From Entoloma clypeatum (Eukaryota > Basidiomycota > Agaricomycetes > Agaricales > Entolomataceae): DNA of 64,000 bases. The notes beneath the pieces are model-generated. The model was given only the letters and a program-made list of their open reading frames with translations, did no database searches and was not told the DNA's origin. A program made the position numbers and the translations under genes. The DNA lies in NCBI GenBank assembly GCA_963565915.1, contig OY751487.1:2914001-2978000 (forward strand). The letters run 5' to 3'. Each line of letters opens with the position of its first letter. Positions within the stretch are counted from its first letter, which is position 1. Of the stretch, positions 1 to 10,325 are shown one piece after another.

Positions 1-29
1 TCTGAAGGAGGTTCCTGCAAATGTAATGA

Positions 30-423
30 GAGAAACAGATATTATTGCATGGTGGCAGGTGTGTGCTGTTTCGTGAAACATCAACACTCTAATTTAAGTA
101 CCATACATCGGACACTAGGCAAATTACAACCGCTTTCCAACGTTGGCCCACATTGCCCTCGACATCCTCGGGATTCCAGCGTCATCTGTCCCTTGCAAAT
201 GACTGTCTTTGTCAGGCAAGTTGATTGCGACTGATAAGCGGTCTTGGTTGGGATCAGATCAGTTCGAGGAGTTACAGGTTATGAAGTCAGCATGGAGGAA
301 TGATATCGTGGATCTGGCAGCATGGAATACAGGTGAAGCTGAAGAGATTGATATGTCTGAATTTGAAGCTCTTTTGAAGCAGAATGTGATTGACACTGAG
401 TGGAATGATAAACTTGGGATATA
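30..423 (+). pseudogene. hAT transposase C-terminal remnant
   Basis: The forward strand reads, with several stops and small frame breaks before 209, as the C-terminal dimerisation region of a hAT transposase. Visible pieces are DIIAWWQV near 37, then FPTLAHIALDILGIPASSVP near 138-195, and from 218 an open stretch KLIATDKRSWLGSDQFEELQ followed by VMKSAWRNDIVDLAAWN, ending with a stop at 421-423. In intact family members this domain follows the catalytic DDE core and mediates dimerisation. The core, N-terminal zinc finger and start are absent, so the element is truncated by the window edge or by decay. The usual CERLFS-type motif after the conserved proline is damaged. A hAT-like terminus lies downstream at 717-730. 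Confidence 0.8.
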
Positions 424-539
424 ATTACATTTTCTTGTACATGCTTTTTGTTTTTTTAGGAACGACTTGCAATCTTCATGTGTTCAGATGGTTTAAAATT
501 ATGTGAACCTATGTCAACAGCAGATTATACTAAGTAACA

Positions 540-730
540 TGTCTCTTTGTGATATTTGTATGGTTTAACTGAGTTTAACCAACAAATTAACCAAACCAAT
601 GAAAAATTAACTGGTTAATGATGGTTTGGTCTGGTTTAGATTTTTTTTCTGAAAATTTTTTAACTGGTTAAGGTTTAGGTTAATGGATTTGGGGTCAATT
701 AACCAAACCAAACCAAACTTTCAAACACTA
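540..730 (+). repeat. 3' subterminal region and TIR of the hAT remnant
   Basis: This non-coding stretch is packed with AACTGGTTAA and AACCAAAC-type motifs on both strands, as in the subterminal repeats bound by hAT transposases. It ends with ACTTTCAAACACTA at 717-730. That 14-mer is the exact reverse complement of the first 14 bases of the MITE at 3,997. Between the transposase stop (423) and this region I see no gene. Linking the transposase remnant and this terminus is inference from spacing, orientation and the shared terminus. Confidence 0.6.
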
Positions 731-754
731 CAACTGAGCCACAAAGCCATTATA

Positions 755-1331
755 CTATCGTTAACCCAGTGATGCATCACTTTTATAGATGGGCCTCTAG
801 TTTCACATAGACACATCCAAATTTCTTAAATCTTGCACCATTTGAAAGCTTGTCATCTCTGCTTTAAGATGGCACCAACAATCTTGGGAAAATATTCAGT
901 ACAAGATGTGCTAAAGACAGAATCCTGAAGGGTTCGAACTTATGGAGTGATGCATCACTGTTACACTCGTGTCACAAACATGTCCCCGACCTCTTTTATG
1001 GCTGCACCTTGTATCTATACCTCTAAGAATGTATGTTTCACTTGGCTTCCACTTGGAGAGAGTTATACATGAAGGATCTGCATTTTTTCAATATTTCTGA
1101 GCATGAAAGATATGAAATACGCTTTCTCCAAGCCATTTTCGAGCTACAGGACAAGCTCTCAACATGTAAAACAGAGATTAATTGGTCTAACCTATTCTAC
1201 AATACACAGCAATACTTGATCTTGACATCCTGAGGCCTCGATGTGGGTTGTGGTGCTCAAGGGGGTGAATCAGTGGTGATGCATCACTACATGGGTGATT
1301 TTTAAGTGATGCATCACTGGGTTAACGATAG
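755..1331. mobile_element. MITE with ATGCAT-palindrome TIRs
   Basis: An inverted repeat of about 28 bp closes this 577-bp unit. The left end starts CTATCGTTAACCCAGTGATG and continues through CATCACTT; the right end is its reverse complement ending at 1,331. TA dinucleotides flank both sides (753-754 and 1,332-1,333), which would fit a Tc1/mariner-like 2-bp target duplication. The perfect 12-bp palindrome GTGATGCATCAC occurs in both TIRs and again at two internal places, near 950 and 1,277. There is no convincing coding capacity. Superfamily assignment rests only on the TA flanks and is tentative. Confidence 0.7.
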
Positions 1332-2805
1332 TATTTCTTACTTCACACTCACTCTACATCATGACTTTCCCACTTCCCAAATAGGCAAAACCACCCAAAT
1401 TTGACAAAAGGTGTGTGCACGCGCTCCTCCCTCCTCAATCACAAGTTATAAATAAAATCTATAAATATATTATGGTCTTTTCAGCATGTGTGCCCCTCAT
1501 TGCAAAGTCAGCAATGGGTGGATGCATCGTTTCAACGTTGGATGACACGCATCACATGTGCATCAAATGTGTCAAATACATGTCAACAAACTCAAAAAAC
1601 ATCGCACTTCTTCTTATTATGGCTACACAGGAATAAGTAAGGTTTTCTACTATATCAATTGTAGTAGAGTATCATATGTCAATAAACATGTATTTATTTT
1701 ATGGAATGATGCCATGGATTTTAAGTTATAGAGGTGCCATGCTCTACACCAAATAATAGTAAACAATGCGCAAAATGCATTGCACAGGCGCGCACGGTGC
1801 CTTTCTCAAGATCTAATAATAGTTGGAAGTGATAGAACTCATCAATAGATATGTATTCACCTTCTGAAACACCTTGTATCATTTTTAGATGTCTAGATAA
1901 AATAGAAATAATGAAATGTGCAGATTTCAGTGAAAGTGCTATATCTCCCCAAGGAATGGACCAAATTTGAAAAACAAATATGTGATAAGATTCCCTCAAT
2001 GTGGAGAATCCAAAGCTGAAATAAAAAATTTTGGTCAAATTTTGGACCTATTTTGCTCATATTCACCTTATGAAGTCCTTGAATTGTGTTTGAATGGTCT
2101 CAATAGGTTCACATGCAATGCTTAAATAGTATATATATATTATACATAATCTAATGTGGTTGTGGAAAGGAGGAAGTAAGAAATGTTGCTTTTTGTGTTC
2201 AAGAAAACTCATGCTGCACTGTTTATCACGATTTACAGTGTGTTTTGATACATCATTCTGCTACATAGACTCTCTACAAGACATAGCTAATGTATGTAAC
2301 TGTATATATACCTACTATTGGTTTCAAGTATCTCTACATAAGTTATGAATAATTTTTGGGACTGGTGGTGCCACAGTTTGGGCATTGAGAGTACAAGTTT
2401 TGACGATGTGCATCGCTCAGCATTGACTGCTGAGCATTTTTGGCAATCGCCGAAACTCAAACCATAAGTCGATGGCCAGCAAAATGTTCCCACAGTTTGC
2501 TTTTCCCCCACCTCCACTCCATCTGGCCACCACCTCCGTGTTGAGGCGACATGTGAGTCTGACGACTACATCCACAGGCCCGAACATAAAATGTGCAAGG
2601 AGAGGTGATACGATGCCATCAAGACAAAGGAGCGATGCTGACTATTGACCCACATGGGATCTCAAGAGAACAAGCTACAGAATACAAAGGAAAGTAGGCT
2701 ACTTATATATGTAAATACCATGAGGCATAAATGAGGTGCACAGTAATGCACAGTAAATAAGACTGTTCTAGAATAACATGTGTCTAACATGAGGTTGGAT
2801 AAGAT

Positions 2806-2912
2806 AAAGGTTTCAGATAAGATAGGATAAGATCAAGAGATAGGATAAGATGAGATAAGAGAAAGAGATAAGATAAAGATGAGATTAGATAATAGAATAA
2901 GATAAGAGCGAT
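2806..2912. repeat. GATAA microsatellite
   Basis: An imperfect array of GATAAG/GATAGGATAAGA units about 107 bp long, purine-rich on the plus strand. It lies inside the degraded large element just before the minisatellite. No gene overlaps it. Confidence 0.85.
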
Positions 2913-2920
2913 CATAACAC

Positions 2921-3248
2921 TCCGCCCAACGGCCACCACTCATGCCCAATGGCCGCTCTCATGCCCAATGGCCGCCTCTAACGCCCAACACCGTCCACTC
3001 GCGCCCAACACCGTCCCTTCAAGCCCAATGGCCCCCTCTAGCGCCCAATAGTGTCGTCTCACCCCACTTGTGACCAATGGTGTCGTCTCACGCCCAACAG
3101 CCCCTTTTTGTGCCCAACACCTCCCTTCGAGCCCAACGGCTCCCTCTTGCGTCGACTTGTGCCCAACACCCTTCCTTTGCGCTCAACAGCACCCTCTCAT
3201 GTCCAACTGCCACCAATGCCCAGCGGCATCCACTTACGCCCAACAGCA
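2921..3248. repeat. GCCCAACGGC minisatellite array 1
   Basis: A degenerate tandem array whose units of about 19-21 bp start with GCCCAACGGC or GCCCAATGGC and continue with a pyrimidine-rich spacer such as CTCTCAT. Several frames stay open across it only because the repeat lacks stop codons; the unit length is not a multiple of three, so these frames are not genes. The same motif is found near 15,500-15,840, 16,880-17,490, 18,105-18,660 and 25,340-25,510. Confidence 0.85.
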
Positions 3249-3693
3249 TTGTGTAATAATTAATTAATTGTTTTTGTCATAATATACATAGGTCTGGACC
3301 AGTTTAAACCAGTCCAGTCTCGTGAGTTCAGATTAAACAGACCAGTGTGACCGGTCCCTGACCGGTCTGGTCTTGTTTTTGGAAGAGGCTGTCTCAGTGA
3401 GAGACCAGTCTGTTCCTCGGTCCCTCCCTTTTGGGGGTCAAAAACGAGACCGGACCGGACTTTTAAACACTAAGCAAGTGCAGTGGCCTGCAAAGAGTGA
3501 AGATCCGGGTCTGTGGCGCACTGGATGGCATTGACAGAGTCAGTGAAAATATGGATTTCTTTCAATTGAGAGAGACCCCCCAGCAAACTGACTAGGTTTG
3601 AGAACCCGTGTCTGATGGCTAAGGTTTCAGTGTCATCAGAGACTGCAAGGCCACTGGCTGCCCAGTCTTTGTTGATGGAGTATCCCATGTGCC

Positions 3694-3961
3694 TAGTGTT
3701 TCAAGGTCCAGTCTGGTCCGGTTTTTTGCCCAAAAATTTTGAGACCAGAGACCAAGACCAGGTGAGTGGTCTCTCTAAAAAACTAAGACCAGGACCAGTT
3801 TAAACCGGTTTTTTGGCCAAAAAACTGGTTTAAACCTATGAACTGCATAGAACCAGGGGGGGTGGTATTTGTATTTTTGAAAAGATGGACCAGGACCACC
3901 CCCTGGTTCAGTCTGGTCTCAGTCTTCTTTGTGGTCTTTGAGACTGGACCTTGAAACACTA
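3694..3961. mobile_element. hAT-type MITE, 268 bp, TSD CATGTGCC
   Basis: The element starts TAGTGTTTCAAGGTCCAGTC and ends with the matching inverse GGACCTTGAAACACTA. It is flanked by a perfect 8-bp duplication CATGTGCC at 3,686-3,693 and 3,962-3,969. The interior holds repeated CCAGTC, ACCAGG and GGTTTAAACC motifs and no coding capacity. It is inserted in the RNase H end of the non-LTR pseudogene. Confidence 0.92.
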
Positions 3962-3996
3962 CATGTGCCAGGTTTCCCAAGCTGCAACAGCTTGAT

Positions 3997-4495
3997 TAGT
4001 GTTTGAAAGTCCAGTCCAGTCCGGCTTTTTGCCCAAAAAATTAAGAACCTAGAACCAAGACTGGTTGAGTGGTTTCTCCAAAAAACTGAAACCAGGACTG
4101 GACTGGTCAAAGACTGGTGAATCAGTCTTTCCTTTCTCAAAAAAGTAAACCAGGACTGGTTCGAACTGGTTTAAACTGGTTATTATCCAATTTATTAAAA
4201 CTGTTTCAAAGTATCATTTATAACACATTTCAAAACATTTTATAGAAGCTTTGATAAACAAAATCTATGTGAACCTATATGAACCTGTGTGAACCTATGA
4301 CCAGTTTACATTTTTTGAGTCTCAAATCAAGACTGGTGTTGAACCAGTCTTCTTTTTTTCCAAAATTTGAAGAACCTGAGACTGGTCAATCCTCAAAAAT
4401 CTGAAACTTGAGACTGCAGTCCAGTCTCTCACCAGTCTTTACCAGTCTGGTTCTGGTCCAGTTCTAGGTCTTTGAGACTGGACTTCAAAACACCA
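3997..4495. mobile_element. hAT-type MITE, 499 bp, TSD AGCTTGAT
   Basis: The ends are TAGTGTTTGAAAGTCCAG and the imperfect inverse CTGGACTTCAAAACACCA. A perfect 8-bp duplication AGCTTGAT flanks it at 3,989-3,996 and 4,496-4,503. The interior has many ACTGGTT/AACCAGT motifs near both ends and an A+T-rich middle. It interrupts the non-LTR pseudogene 28 bp from the previous MITE. A copy of the same length at 10,326-10,824 is almost identical, so activity was recent. Confidence 0.93.
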
Positions 4496-6115
4496 AGCTT
4501 GATGGCCCAACCCGAGGGAGGGAATGGCCACGTCAGGGACAATGACAGCAGATTTATTGGAGAGATGTTGGCATCGAACACCTTGTTAAGGGTGGTGAGG
4601 CGCAACTCCCTGGCTTCGGCACGATCCTTAGTGGTTTTGCCACGAATAAGGGTGATGTCATGGATGATGCGGTCAGGGAAGTGGTCGAGGAGATGCTTCC
4701 CTGGCTTGTTGTACTTGTTGAATGGTGATAAGGGGACGGTTACATTTGCATGATAGGCCCAGATATCAATGACAGGGGATTTGAGGTTATACATAAATTC
4801 CGGGGAGTACCATGGTTGCTTTGAGGGGTCTTCCTCATTGCAGACCATGATGGTCATGTGTCTTGGTGCAAGGGAGTGCATACAGACACGGTTTCTGCAG
4901 GAGAGCTTCTTCAGGTGCAAGTGCACCAGAGGCAGGCTGGCAAGGGACTCCACTGCCCCTGAGGGGGAGATGTGGAAGGCTCCCAGGATCCACAGGGCTG
5001 TGCGCCTCTGAACTCTGGAGATGGATTTGATGACTTCCTTGTTATGGGCACCATCAAAGTTCCAAAGGTTGGCACCATATAAAGTGATCGGCAAAATGCA
5101 CCATCGATATTGGGTGTGTTTGTGTTTGGGCGTGAGTCCATGGACTGAGTTCCCCAGAGAGAGTAAGGCTCCTGTGGCACAGAAAGCCTTAGTGGCATAC
5201 CGTTTCGTGTGTTCGGTGAAGAGCAGCTTTTGGTTGAAGAAGAAGCCCAAATACCTCCAGAAGGTATTGGGGACAAGGGGGGAGTTGCCAGTGAATGGCG
5301 TATATCCTAGGTCAACCGGGGGATTATTGTCACCATTCTTCCTGGAGAAATGGAATGCCTCCGACTTGGAGTGCTCAAGGACAAGCCCTAGGGCCTTAGT
5401 CAACTCAAACAAACACTTGTATGCCCTTTTTTAACTTAGCAAGATTCTTCTCCCATGTTTCAGACTGGACTATGAGGGTCCTGTTGTCAACATAGGAGAT
5501 GAGGTTTGCCTGTGATTGTTCAGCGTGGAATGTGTACATCACTGGGGCGAGATATATGGATGACAGTAAAGGGGAGAGGGCGGAGCCCTGTTCTACACCG
5601 ATGTCCACAGAGAAGAGGTCTGAGAGGTCTCCCTCCCAGAGGTATTGAGTCTGTCTTCCTACCAGATAGTTGGAGAAGAAATCTACAATGGTGTCGGAGA
5701 ATCCCATCCTGTCCAGTACAAGGGTGATGACTGAGTGGTTGAGAGAGGGAAAGTACTGGGCCAAGTCAATGACAACAACACTTGTCTTGAGTTTCCTTGA
5801 TCACCCCACACATATGAGGTGGGTGAGGAGTTGACCAGCATCTTCAGTTGAGTTCTTTCAAACTCCTCCAAATTGGCCTGGGTGGAGCAGACCATAGCGG
5901 GCTAGTTTCCACTGTAGTCTGTTAACAATAGCTTTCTCAAAGAGTTTGCCCAGGGTGTTTAGGAGCACGATGGGGTGAAACACTTTGGGAACATCATACA
6001 CCGGCTTATTCAGTTTGGGAATAATTAGGGTCATAGAGACTTTGAAGGCATCTGGCCAGAACCCCACCAAGAGAGCAGAATGAACCCTCAGTCACACCTA
6101 CCCCAACTCCGAAAA

Positions 6116-6196
6116 TGGGAACAATGACTTCCAAAAAAATACATCCTGGCCTCTGACAGCTCCGACAACGCTATTGAATTAGATGTTGTTCTGGAG
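6116..6196. other. Residual upstream flank of the RT pseudogene
   Basis: About 80 bases between the recognisable RT fragment and the next MITE. No clear protein similarity could be read; it is probably the eroded 5' part of the non-LTR element. Confidence 0.4.
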
Positions 6197-6492
6197 TAGT
6201 GTTCGAGGGTTCAGTCTCATGAACTGGACTGGACTGGACTGGAAGAGACCTGAACTGGCAGTTCAGGTCTCACTGATTTTGAGCTCAACCAGTCTCCAGT
6301 CTCTCCAAATATGAAAAAAAAATTGGACTGGTTCACCCCCAGTTCTAGTTTTGGGTCTGGAAAAATATGAAGTGGTTTCAGTTTTTGATCATATATTCAT
6401 TCAAAAACTGTACTTTTATGGGCAAAGATGTTTTTTATACAGTTTTCAATCATTTTTACAAGAGTTTATATCCAGAATGCTTGAAAAACATG
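6197..6492. mobile_element. hAT-type MITE cut by an LTR
   Basis: It begins TAGTGTTCGAGGGTTCAGTC and matches the reverse complement of the right half of the complete MITE at 24,269-24,808, including the GACCTGAACTGGCAGTTCAG palindrome-like block. Similarity stops abruptly at 6,492, where an LTR begins, and the other half is not found nearby. The simplest reading is insertion of the LTR element into this MITE followed by loss of the other side. Confidence 0.8.
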
Positions 6493-6676
6493 TGTAATGT
6501 GTCATTACAGGGAGCTCCGAGTGCCTTGCGTAGCACGGAGTAAACTAGACCAGTGAATGGATTGCTAAGGTACTTGTGCAGGTGTGAAGATAAGGGCTAG
6601 GGCTTATGTAAGGTAAACAACTACCTAAATAGGGTTTGCCATGAAGCCCTAGCCAAACAACACCAGATCCGTTACA
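6493..6676 (-). repeat. Short LTR with adjacent polypurine tract
   Basis: On the minus strand the unit runs TGTAACGGATCTGG ... TAATGACACATTACA, with the TG..CA ends of an LTR and a length of 184 bp. Immediately upstream on the minus strand (6,677-6,690) is a polypurine tract, CTTGAAGGGGGGTA, as expected next to a 3' LTR. It therefore closes a minus-strand LTR element extending to higher coordinates. No 5' partner LTR of this type is seen in the window. Confidence 0.7.
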
Positions 6677-6982
6677 TACCCCCCTTCAAGATTGCTGTTG
6701 CAATCTTAACTAGGGCCTCTCTAATCTAGTACGATATTTTCTTCTGTTTTTCTCTATTTCAGTTTTCCTGAAGGCAGTCATTTGACTGCCACGACGTTCT
6801 TACAAGTAAAAACAATTTTATTGGCTGACAGTTTACAACTGTCGGCAACAAGTAATAAAGCAATTTGGTTGACACACGTGTGTCAACCGGAAAGCAGAAT
6901 AGGGTGAGATAGCGTAAAGCTACTCGCCGCATCGCAATTGTCCATGCATATATAAAAAGAAACAAATTGTAGGCCCAAAGGC
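6677..6982. other. Non-coding spacer beside the 184-bp LTR
   Basis: About 300 bp between the polypurine tract and the end of the upstream open frame. It contains two small hairpin-capable motifs (TTGCTGTTGCAA near 6,693; TTGACACACGTGTGTCAA near 6,868). Nothing else is recognisable. Confidence 0.4.
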
Positions 6983-9900
6983 CTATGGTTGAGGGATCTC
7001 GTTCCCCAGAGCGCTCCCGCCATCATCAGGACCCGATGCAGAAGGACCCGCCGCGATACCCAAGGAGTCGTTAGACTCCTGCGCTGGGTGAGGGTTGTTA
7101 GACCCTCCATTGACCGGCATGGCATCCGCAGCCAATGGATCCGAGGAGTCGTTAGGCTCCTGCATAGGGCGAGGGTTGTTAGACCCTCCAGCGGCCATTC
7201 CAAGGTTGTGAGGCCCGGCCTGTGTGACGTCCCTCATTTTGGAATCCTCCTCCAGGATGGCCAGCAGCGCCAGCGACAGAGCACCAATGGAGGCAGATAC
7301 ATTATCTGCCAAGGTTTGCAGAGGGACCATCTGTGATCCCTCGCTTCGTCTGTCGACATAGTGTTATTGGGGTTCTTCCCCATACAACAGCCACATAGCA
7401 CTGTTCAAACTCTGGACAAGAGGAACTCGATTTTCCTCCTCATGAATAAGGGTCCACACATGACCCATGTTGTTCATGGTTGGGCTATGCCAACCGTCCC
7501 ACCAAGGGATTGCTGGTGGAATCCCTCCCCGCTCAATATGATGCAGACGATCTGCGTCAATTACCTGGAGGTTCTCTGAGTACATTGTCCTTGCCACGAA
7601 ATGATTGCGCAAGAACTGCCACCCATATGGGTATGAATGACCCACCCATTCCGGCAGAATGCCGTTCAGGATCATGATGGCGAGGACATCATCATCCGTC
7701 ATGTTTCTGCTGTTGCGGTCGTGTACATCCATCCGCCGGACAAGAAACAGGAGCCCATCCGTGATTGACACAAAGGGCTCGGTGGGACAAAGTTCGTTCC
7801 ACTGTACGATAGCCTTGTCATACAGACAAGGCTGGGCAACTATCATGGCAAAGTGTCTCATGAACACTTGCTGGGCCTGAGCAGTGGTTGGGGACAAGAT
7901 TCTCCCCAAGGTGTATCCAAAGACGCTACACCCTTCTACTTGAAAGGCGTAATTGAAAATAATGCCGACTATGGGGTTCAATCCCCCAGGTCGAGCATGG
8001 TGAATAAGGAACTTCACCATTTCTGACGTGTCCATTGTGGCCTCAGGCATGTTGAGGCCAGAGCCTTTGGTTCCCCATTCACGGCTGAAGCGCATCGTGC
8101 CAGCCATTGGTGGGATTACTTGCATAACCCACAGAGGATCGGTCCCTGGAACGGGTAACTGTACCTGTTCAAATACATTGTCTCAAGCGACGTACAGCAT
8201 CGCTCAATCCCACTGTTCCTTGGCGACATTTAATGTCACTCGACAGAACTCGTTGACCAGAAGGTACGCTAGGACATGTTCCTCTGTTCCTACATACCTA
8301 TTGTTGATGACCCCAATGAGATCGTTGACTTCTTGGGGTTCATAGGGAACCTCTGTGAAACCTTCTTCTGCATCTTCCACTTGATTGGAAGATAATAACA
8401 CTGAGAAGTGTTACATTTGAGCTGACAGGCGGCCATCACATGCTGCCCTCCAAACACAATATTTGTGCGCCTCGACACAAAGTATCGGTTCGAGACCATT
8501 TCCCAGAACGTGTTGTCGCGTTCCTTATGATTGCTGCCACCAACAATGATGACATCCAGCAGGTCAGAAATACGCCCTGGCCTGTGATGTTCCTGCTTGG
8601 CAGCTTCCTTAGCCACCTTTTCATCCCATTTGGCCATGTGGGCCCAAACCTCTTGATTCTTGAGGAGGCGCACTTCTTGCGCCTCAGTTGTCTCATCCCC
8701 CTCCGTGTCCTCCAGGTCATCCCCAGTGAAAATTGGGTCGTGTGGGAGTGGGTTTTCTCATGGCTATTTTAGGTTTGATCTTGCCTAATTTGGTTTAAAT
8801 CAGTCTGAATGGGAAATTTGATTTGACTTATGGAGAGTCCAACTTTAAGGGTTTGAGAGGGTTTGAGTCAGAATAATCTGGAAATTCAACCATCAATTCC
8901 CACAGGTTCCCACTTAATTCCCCTGGTTTGACAGATTTTAACTGAATCACCCCTGAAAAAACCTGAGAAAACCAGATCACATTGTGCTTGTTTCCTTAAT
9001 TTTCCAGGTTATTCTGACTCAAACCCTTAAAGTTGGACTCGCTGTTGATCAAATCAAATTTCCCATTTGGACTGATTTAAACCAAGTTAGGCAAGATCAA
9101 ACCTAAAATAGCCCTGAGAAAAACCACTCCCATGCAACCCAATTTTCACTGGGGGTCATCAGTAAGGGATGGCTCCTCGTTCTCATAGTCGTCCAACAAA
9201 TCAGAGGCTGGGGCTTGTGGATGGTCATCCAACATCAATTGGTGGACTGCATTGTCCACCTTCGGCCACTTTATATCCACTCCTGACAGGAGCCAGGGCT
9301 CTTCTGGGATGTGTGGGGGTGGAACAATATGTTCCACCACGTCACCTCTGGGGTGCTTGCGCCTTCCGGCACCCTTGGATCCTTGAGTGATTCTTTTGGC
9401 TTGTGGGGGTCCGTGATGACCCCCAGACCTCTCTTCACCTCCCCAGGGTATTCCTTGCTGACCAGCAGTGGTTTTGCTGGTTGAGATTCTCAGGAGTCCC
9501 TAGAAGGGCAAGCTGAAGCCCATCCCAAGGATGAGACCAAGGCTGAGGGTCCTGCTAATAGACCCTCTTGTTCCCTAGTGCAGGATGACGAGGGTTCTGT
9601 AGAGAACCCTCCCTGACTCTGCACCTTTCTGGGACGGCGCGCATCCTCATCTTGTGGAGGGGACTGAGGGGAAGCAGGTCGCTTCTGTCGTGCCATGACA
9701 AGGTCATTTTCTGCTTGTCAACAGGCATTGTTTGCCTGTCCATTCTCTCGGCAGAGGTCCTCTTGTTGTTGTGAGTTGGCGGATCATCAGGACCGCCAAC
9801 TCATTCAAGATTGCGTCTCAGGCCACTTCTAGCCTGACCCCTTCACGATCTAAGAGACCTAAGAGCTCCCGCTGGAACTCTCCACCTTCCTCGAGCTTGC

Positions 9901-10066
9901 TCTGAGCAAGCTCCACCACAGTCACCTTCTGATTCCCCTTGCTTCTGGAGGATGGATTGTCCTCCCTGCGGTCCGATGCGCTCACTTCATGTCGTGGTGC
10001 TGGACCTTCATAGTCCAGTTCCACCTGATCCGCCCAGGACCCTCCCACTTGTGGAGGAGAGGCCAC
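6983..10066 (-). pseudogene. Unrecognised retroelement-associated open frame
   Basis: A minus-strand coding region in several broken frames: 10,066-9,818, 9,696-9,490, 9,340-9,146, 8,673-8,290, 8,125-7,364 (longest, 253 codons) and 7,330-6,983. The N-terminal part is polar and proline/serine-rich. The 253-codon part has mixed hydrophobic and aromatic content (for example GGIPPAIPWWDGWHSP). The C-terminal piece repeats a GGSNNP-x-PxQExNDS unit twice. I do not recognise the family. Position between integrase and a 3' LTR on the same strand would fit a third frame of a Ty3 element; a Gag placed there by rearrangement is the alternative. A palindromic MITE (8,721-9,154) splits it. Confidence 0.5.
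8721..9154. mobile_element. Long-palindrome MITE, TSD GTCAT
   Basis: Two inverted arms of about 170 bp form a foldback. The left arm starts CCCCAGTGAAAATTGGGT and the right arm ends ACCCAATTTTCACTGGGG. The arms differ by a few substitutions and a small insertion (GGGTTTGAGAGGGTTTGAG on the left only). A 5-bp duplication GTCAT flanks it at 8,716-8,720 and 9,155-9,159. The central ~90 bp are non-coding. Transcribed, the arms would form an RNA hairpin of about 170 bp. Confidence 0.88.
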
Positions 10067-10325
10067 TGGCAGGGCCCGTGACTGCGTGGGTGGATTTCAA
10101 AACCCACCCTGATATGTCGTGGGCCCCTGATGGGCCTGCACATTCTGGGGATACTCTATGTGTCCCCTAGGGTATTGCGCAAACTGCACATACTGTGTCT
10201 GGGGCAGCGGCTGCCCCATCATTGGTTGCGATATCCAGGAGGGGTTATGAGGCACTCTCTGTGTGCCTCTTTCCCCCCTTCCAGAACCGCCGCTGCAGTT
10301 CTGAGATCCCCGCAGATGGTTTGAG

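Larger units (their letters stand above)
1540..3468 (-). mobile_element. Large non-autonomous element, copy 1 (degraded)
   Basis: The stretch 1,540-2,520 is a diverged reverse-complement copy of 15,880-18,050. Shared blocks include the segment around 2,346-2,510 (against 15,880-16,040), 2,040-2,340 (against 16,040-16,330) and 1,700-2,040 (against 16,330-16,515 plus 17,698-17,860). It is followed by a GATAA microsatellite, a 20-bp-period minisatellite, and a terminal block rich in CCAGTC/ACCGGT motifs that ends in TTTTAAACACTA at 3,468, resembling the hAT-type termini elsewhere in the window. Open frames in it are short and meaningless. Copy 1 lacks the insertion present in copy 2, so it shows the older arrangement. 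The outer left boundary was not resolved. Confidence 0.6.
3470..6115 (-). pseudogene. Non-LTR retrotransposon RT/RNase H pseudogene
   Basis: Reading the minus strand from about 6,115 downward gives an RT of the LINE type. Near 6,070-5,860 are PDAFKVSMTLIIPKLNKP and NRLQWKLARYGLLHPGQFGG; near 5,760-5,560 FFSNYLVGRQTQYLW and GVEQGSALSPLLSSIYLAPV; then the thumb/connection region (5,412-4,500). A RNase H-like piece with FSNLVSLLGGLSQLKEIHIF followed by TDSVNAIQ is at 3,688-3,470. The catalytic box reads YVDN (near 5,495) instead of Y-x-D-D. The frame is broken by frameshifts and two hAT MITEs (3,694-3,961 and 3,997-4,495). Reverse transcription in situ of genomic RNA is the family's function; this copy is dead. 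Confidence 0.85.

Noticed and set aside
922..970. GGTTCGAAC-like string suggesting a tRNA T-arm
   Set aside because: No acceptor or anticodon stem can be paired around it, and it lies in a MITE.
4472..5434. Plus-strand open frames opposite the reverse transcriptase
   Set aside because: No recognisable protein; the minus strand carries clear RT motifs.
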